Positions 59,152-64,000 of a stretch of DNA of 64,000 nucleotides are shown in pieces. Numbering within the stretch: position 1 is the stretch's first letter; each line of letters starts with the position of its first letter. A model generated the notes under the pieces. That model saw only the letters and a list, made by a program, of their open reading frames with translations, did no database searches and was not told the origin of the DNA. The stretch spans positions 1,302,001 through 1,366,000 of the forward strand of contig NC_089442.1 in assembly GCF_026210795.1 (NCBI RefSeq), in the 5' to 3' direction. Made by a program: the position numbers and the translations under genes. The stretch is from Rhizophagus irregularis (Eukaryota; Glomeromycota; Glomeromycetes; Glomerales; Glomeraceae).

Positions 59152-59860
59152 TTTAGTTGTAATAAAATTTATAAGTGGGAGAAAGAGGTTGAGAGGAGAG
59201 ACTAGAGAAGAAGAGGGGAGATAGGAAGAGAGGAAGAGAGGGGAAGAGGAAAGATGATAATCGTTGGGAAAAAAAAGTATAATATAATTTAAACACGTGA
59301 TCATGTGAAATAAAAAAGTCTAAATTTAGACGCGTATCAAAAAAAGCTGCGCATGAGACAATTATGATGTATTTATTAAATAATTTAAATACCCATGTAT
59401 ATCAGAATTACTATGCATGGGATGCAATTTATGCATCCCGCATAAAAGTCAAATTCCTTATATTTAATATATAATATTTTATTTTTTATTTAATAATAAT
59501 AAAAAATTGAAAGAAAAAGAAAAAAAAATTTAAAAAAAATTTGGGGGTAAAGAAAGAAATCAGTTAAAAAAAGGGGAAACTTCCAAAAAAAGGAATCTGA
59601 AAAAAATAAGTACGAAAAAAATTCTGAAAAAAAGGACAATAATCCGATCCAAAAGAGTGAAAAAAAAAAAAATTTTAAAAAAAAATAACAATACGGTCTA
59701 AAAAAAAAGATCGAAAAAAAAATAAAAAAAAATTGGTCTTAAAAGACCAAAACAATGAGGATTATTTAATAATTTAATAAAAAAAAAATATAATTTTTTC
59801 AGTTTGGGAAAAAAAATAAACTTAAACGGGAAAAGAATAGAAAAAAAAATTTTTTTGGGT

Positions 59861-62625
59861 TGAAAAAAAAGAGAGAAAAATTTTTTTTAAAAAAAGAAGT
59901 TAAAAATATTTGAAAAAAAAATCCGACAAAAAAAATTAATAATCAAAAAAAAGATTGGATTTAGTTGATTGGAATAGTTTCAGGCGGGATTTCAACTTTC
60001 AAGTTACACAATTCAAATTATTTATACGGAGACTAATCCAAACGTCAAACAAATTTTTTTAGTAAGTAGATGTGTTATATATATGGAAATTTGATGCAAA
60101 TCTTATTATTGCACGAAGGAGATGTTGCAGTATTGTAGAATTTATTATTTATTTATGTGTTTACAAATACATTATTAATTTAAATATAAAAGCAAAAATA
60201 CCATCATAATGTTCTATTGTTAAAAAAATCTATATTAATCTATATAATTGAAAAATACATCTCAAAAAAAACATCCGTTATAGGGATCTATCATTATTGC
60301 TAAAGATAGTTAATTACTTATTGCTTATCAGTATTAGAAAAATGTCAGTTACCGATCCATTATTATAAAAAAATTTATTTATTATATAGATATAGATTAT
60401 ACTGATCTATTGTTATTCCTATAAAGTTAATTACCTATCATTATAAGTATTAGTTAAAGGGTGATTACCGAGAATCAAAATTAATGCTCCCGTACGTTAA
60501 TAATTAGAATGAATTTGCCGATCAAGTGGTCTTAACTATTAAGCGTAGATCAGGTGGCAGGCGCGAACACATTAATAGATTATATCAAATGTTACATAAC
60601 ATTAGTAATTAACAATGTACAGTATATGTATATCGAACAAAACGTAATAGTTCAGGTGCAGAGGCACAGATAAATAACACATTGGACAATTCAAAGATTA
60701 TTTATATAGGCTAATCTAAACGCTAGTCACACAAACACAATTTTTTTAATTATATAGAATATATTAAAAAAAAATGAAAGTTTATTTATGGTATATTTTT
60801 TTAATTGATTTTTTAAATCAAGAGAGAGGTTTCTTATTTTATTGGTTTTTTATAAAAAAAAATATTTATATAAGCGTTATTAATTAAAAATGAAATCACT
60901 ATTTTATAATAAATAATTTTTTATAAGGAAATATTTTGACATAATTATTTATTATTGTTGTTTTTTTAAGAAATATTTTATATTTTTTTTTCCTCTTTTT
61001 TTTTTATTTTAGCAAATAAAAAACGAAAGTGAATGGTAATTATTACAGAATATATCAAAATTTTTCCTGTCTTAATGTTTATTATACTAGGAAACAGGAA
61101 CCGTTGGAGCGTCCGAAGTATTCAGTATAATTACATGATCATCAATAATTGTACATTTAATACTAAAAAAAAATTGTAAGTCAGTGTGCATGTCCATTTT
61201 ACATTGCCGACCATATTAAAAATTATTCATCTAAGATATCTCATTAAAAACTTTCATTTTAACTTCTAAGTTACAATATATAGTACTTCCTCTATCAAAA
61301 TAAGTGAAAGTTTAACCCTTTCTGCTTAAAGTTTTACTTATTTATTTATTAAAGTTTTATTGATATCACGGAGTTACGCGTTTGTATATTATTTTTTAGC
61401 TATGCAAAATCAATATTAATATATTTTAACATAATAAACACTTAACACGTGACTAAATTTGTATATATGTAACACAAAATTTCATTCATCGATCAGGCTA
61501 TAGTACAGAACGACATTGCATTCGAAATGCCTAGAAGTATATGTCCTCATACTTCGGACAATAATTATCATCATAGTAATTACGTACTTATTTATGTCTA
61601 TCATCATTTTATTACGTATTATGTTGATCATTTTTTTTTTCATCAAATTGATTTTTTCATTGTCACTCTTTTTTTCATATATATTAGCCCACCATCCGTA
61701 AAGAAGCTGACTGCGGATTCAACACTTGAAGCTTGAAGCTTGAAGCTGGAACTTAAGCTTAAGCTTCAAGCTTAAGTATATGAATAAAAAATCTTGGAAA
61801 GGTCTAAACCATATTTGGCCTCAAACTAACCATATTTTGAATTTCATGGTTAGTACGATCATCAAATTAATTAAGAAAATAACCACAATTAAAGTTAGAC
61901 ATATTACACAAGATTTTCGGCATTCTTTTCTTCAGGCTAATAAATGTTGTTAAACATTTTTGCTGATGATCATCGACATAAAAATATTTTCGTCGTTTAT
62001 TATTAATTATTATATTAAGCACTATTGCATAATTTACATAATTACAAATAAATCAAATTATTACGTTTGTGGTACTTTTACGTCCTCTGAAAAAACTGGT
62101 ATATACAGAATTTTTCCATAAATGCACGATAGAAAATTTATGACAGACCAATTTTTTGCTGATCATGTGGCAATCTCAGAGTATATAACGAGAATATTCC
62201 GTCGATCCTATAATAACAGTTTTAGGTGGCGTTATATGCACTTCTCTAACGTTATATGCACTCCTCTAATAACTGTTTTATAGTACAAAATGGTGAACCA
62301 AATAAATGTGTAGATTTTTCCTTTTTGGATAATGCCAGCAGCATTACGTAATTGTGAGATGCGTAGAATTATTAGTAAATGGGCGCCGCCTATTTATATA
62401 TCTCGGTTATAGGTGAAACAGTTGCATGGCCGTATGCAAAATTTCATTGAAGAATAAATTTCACATTCTTTTCAAAGTTGTGTCTTTCTGCGTGGAATTC
62501 TGATAAGAATTCTTAATCCAATTGATCAACATTTCCATTTTATCATAACGTATATCATGTCAAAAAAACTATAAATATGTTGTGAACTTCCTAATTTTTT
62601 TACCGATATTTGATATAAAAATAAA
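59861..62625. other. Intergenic, 5' flank of the kinase gene
   Basis: No supportable gene. 60190-60440 carries decayed TCTATTGTTATT words like those of the 26.4-28.6 kb fold-back. A short frame at 61527-61736 begins MPRSICPH but becomes hydrophobic low complexity; I do not annotate it. Confidence 0.4.
61722..61778. repeat. AAGCTT-rich direct and inverted repeat cluster
   Basis: CTTGAAG recurs three times in tandem and is followed after a few bases by inverted copies (CTTAAGCTTAAGCTTCAAGC). The cluster can form several alternative hairpins. Confidence 0.7.
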
Positions 62626-64000
62626 ATGGAACTTGTAAAAATAAGCGGTATGAATTCTTTTGATCCAACTCCAAAATTAAAATCTAGTCCTATACCGATT
62701 TTGTTTATTTCATTTAATCGGCGTGATACTAATTGTATTCATTGTGGAGAAGAATACACTAAAACACTTTTTTGTAATAATCAAAGATACTGTAAAAAAT
62801 GTTTATCATGTTATCTTACTGCTATAGCAGATCATAATATATACTTGGATGAATATAATGTAATGATGGACTTAGAATGTACTAAACATGAAATTAGGAC
62901 AAAAGAACCACAAGTTATTCAAGAATGTTGCAGAAATTGCTTGAAAGTATTATGTTTTAAACAAATATTTGAAAGTTGTCTTTTTAGAGATTTACACAAA
63001 AATTTATACAATAGTGTGATCGAAATTGTAAAATATTGCAAACTGTGTGGAAAATCATTATATAAAGAATATGATAGTTCTCTCATAATGATATTCAAAT
63101 TATGTTCGGACTGTTATTTAATTTCTTTTGAATATATAGAATCAACTTTGACCAAAAAAATTATTCCAATTATTTATTTACCATGGTGGCACAATATAGC
63201 TAGGTGTAGTGCTTGTAGATTAAATTTAACAATTACATCAGACTGCCAGAAATGTTGTAAGAGATGTCATATACTTTATACTGGATGTAGATATTGTTTA
63301 ACAACAAATATTATTTTCGGATTAACAACTCAATCGCAATGTAAAAAATGCAAAAGAATAACTATCATTTCTTATTTCGCAAATATTTTGAATGAAAATA
63401 GTGAATTATATGAATTTTCCCACATATCTCGTTGTGAAGTTTGTGACAAATCCTTAACACTTATATCAGAATGCCAAAAATACTGCGAAAATTGTCTTAT
63501 GTTATATATTAATAAATGCAGATATTGTTTAACAACAAATCTTATTTTTGGGCTTACAACTCAATTTCAATGTAGAAAATGCAATAAAGCATCTATTGTG
63601 AATATTTTTAGTGGAAACAGTGAATTAGATAAATTTCTCTTCAACCTATTTCCTGACACCCATTTTTACGACGTTAATATGAATGTAGATAAGTTTATAG
63701 ACAAAATAAAACGTATTGACAAATATTATTCTACATCAAAAATAAATTCAACTATTCATTCTATGTTTCAAAATTACAAAGATTCTCAATCAAAAAAGTT
63801 GACGGATCAATCAGAAAAGTTGATAGAGTGGATACCATATTCTCAATTTATAAATATAATGGAAATAGCAAGAGGAGGATTTGGTATTATATATTGTGCA
63901 ACTAGGGATCAAAAAAGTATCATTCTAAAAAAGTTCAAAAATTCTCAAGATACCAGCAGATATTTTTTAAATGAGGTATTACAAATCTTTGAAATCTTTG
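62626..64000 (+). CDS. Protein kinase with Cys-rich N-terminal repeats (3' end outside window)
   Basis: 458 codons are open from ATG 62626 to the window edge without an intron. Residues about 35-325 hold many CxxC and CxxxC pairs (CIHCGEEY, CKKCLSC, CRNCL, CKLCGKS, CSDC), probably zinc-binding. Residues 194-245 and 270-322 are a tandem repeat: both contain CRYCLTTN(I/L)IFGLTTQ followed by QC(K/R)KC. A linker leads to WIPYSQF and then the start of a kinase domain: glycine loop ARGGFGIIY (415-423), ATP-binding Lys at about 435 (IILKKF) and an alpha-C Glu at about 450. The remaining lobe is beyond the window. This layout, Cys-rich head then kinase, is typical of the expanded kinase families of Rhizophagus. 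Signalling is presumed; the ligand of the Cys-rich part is unknown. Confidence 0.85.
   Translation, partial: MELVKISGMNSFDPTPKLKSSPIPILFISFNRRDTNCIHCGEEYTKTLFCNNQRYCKKCLSCYLTAIADHNIYLDEYNVMMDLECTKHEIRTKEPQVIQECCRNCLKVLCFKQIFESCLFRDLHKNLYNSVIEIVKYCKLCGKSLYKEYDSSLIMIFKLCSDCYLISFEYIESTLTKKIIPIIYLPWWHNIARCSACRLNLTITSDCQKCCKRCHILYTGCRYCLTTNIIFGLTTQSQCKKCKRITIISYFANILNENSELYEFSHISRCEVCDKSLTLISECQKYCENCLMLYINKCRYCLTTNLIFGLTTQFQCRKCNKASIVNIFSGNSELDKFLFNLFPDTHFYDVNMNVDKFIDKIKRIDKYYSTSKINSTIHSMFQNYKDSQSKKLTDQSEKLIEWIPYSQFINIMEIARGGFGIIYCATRDQKSIILKKFKNSQDTSRYFLNEVLQIFEIF

Larger units (their letters stand above)
58472..59458 (-). mobile_element. Mutator-like element (987 bp) with 9-bp target duplication
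   Basis: TATATTTAA lies on both sides (58463-58471 and 59459-59467), and the left dispersed-repeat copy near 9715 shows the single-copy empty site. The ends begin AGG and end CCT. Both ends carry subterminal hairpins around the shared word TGCATAAATTG. The interior encodes a decayed FAR1-type fragment on the minus strand. A 9-bp duplication with a FAR1-like DNA-binding relic fits a Mutator-like element. Confidence 0.75.
57420..59860 (+). repeat. Dispersed repeat, right copy (inverse of 9.4-11.2 kb)
   Basis: 57420-58060 is pyrimidine-rich on the plus strand, 58080-58462 is the unique-looking block (GATATGGATTTGGTTATAAT anchor), and 59468-59860 is the poly(A) block with short words. This is the mirror of the left copy, with a 987-bp insertion between the second and third blocks. 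The long open frames at 57574-58072 (+) and 57457-57696 (-) are low-complexity consequences of strand asymmetry and are not annotated as genes. Confidence 0.65.

Noticed and set aside
58954-59224. Plus-strand frames of 61-87 codons over the FAR1-type relic
   Set aside because: They are antisense shadows of the acidic minus-strand fragment, whose motif order is recognisable.
61516-61736. Short frames beginning near 61516-61527, including one starting MPRSICPH
   Set aside because: The sequence quickly becomes Phe/Ile/Tyr/His low complexity. A possible intron (GTAATT to a later AG) leads to an immediate stop, and no HMG-box or other domain follows.

Overview
The window is extremely AT-rich eukaryotic DNA with few genes. 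Short GT-AG introns of about 80-100 bp interrupt the best genes. The protein families are a tandem and a dispersed BTB-BACK-TLDc gene, a Cys-rich-headed protein kinase plus a kinase pseudogene, and a bromodomain protein. Together with the density of small mobile elements, these suggest a Glomeromycotina (arbuscular mycorrhizal) fungus such as Rhizophagus. That assignment is inference from family content; no rRNA or mitochondrial marker is present.

Layout. 1-13.1 kb has no convincing gene but holds several inverted-repeat elements and one arm of a dispersed repeat. 13.1-15.0 kb (minus) is a three-exon gene joining a bromodomain to a PD-(D/E)XK nuclease-like domain. 16.0-16.7 kb (minus) is a kinase pseudogene, followed by a pogo-like MITE with perfect 24-bp termini. 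18.6-20.2 kb is a BTB-BACK-TLDc gene. 26.4-28.6 kb is a fold-back structure interrupted by a SINE-like insert, and 28.65-30.05 kb is a 60-bp satellite with a TGACGT dyad in each monomer.

31.4-50.4 kb is a segmental triplication with a unit of about 7 kb. Units 1 and 2 carry only the first two exons of a paralogue of the 13-kb gene. Unit 3 carries the intact paralogue (49.7-51.6 kb), which keeps the nuclease-like domain but has no bromodomain. Unit 2 holds a 2.6-kb retroposon-like insert (41.7-44.4 kb) with three tandem ORFs of unknown function and no visible reverse transcriptase. Unit 1 shows its exact empty site. Other small elements are present in one unit and absent from the sister unit.

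53.7-57.2 kb is a tandem pair of BTB-BACK-TLDc genes. 57.4-59.9 kb is the inverted partner of the 9.4-11.2 kb repeat, interrupted by a MULE-like element with a FAR1-type relic. The window ends inside a kinase gene (62.6 kb onward).

The strongest leads are the bromodomain/PD-(D/E)XK family, the 21-bp box upstream of all its members, an intron in it that looks better conserved than its exons, and the three-ORF insert.
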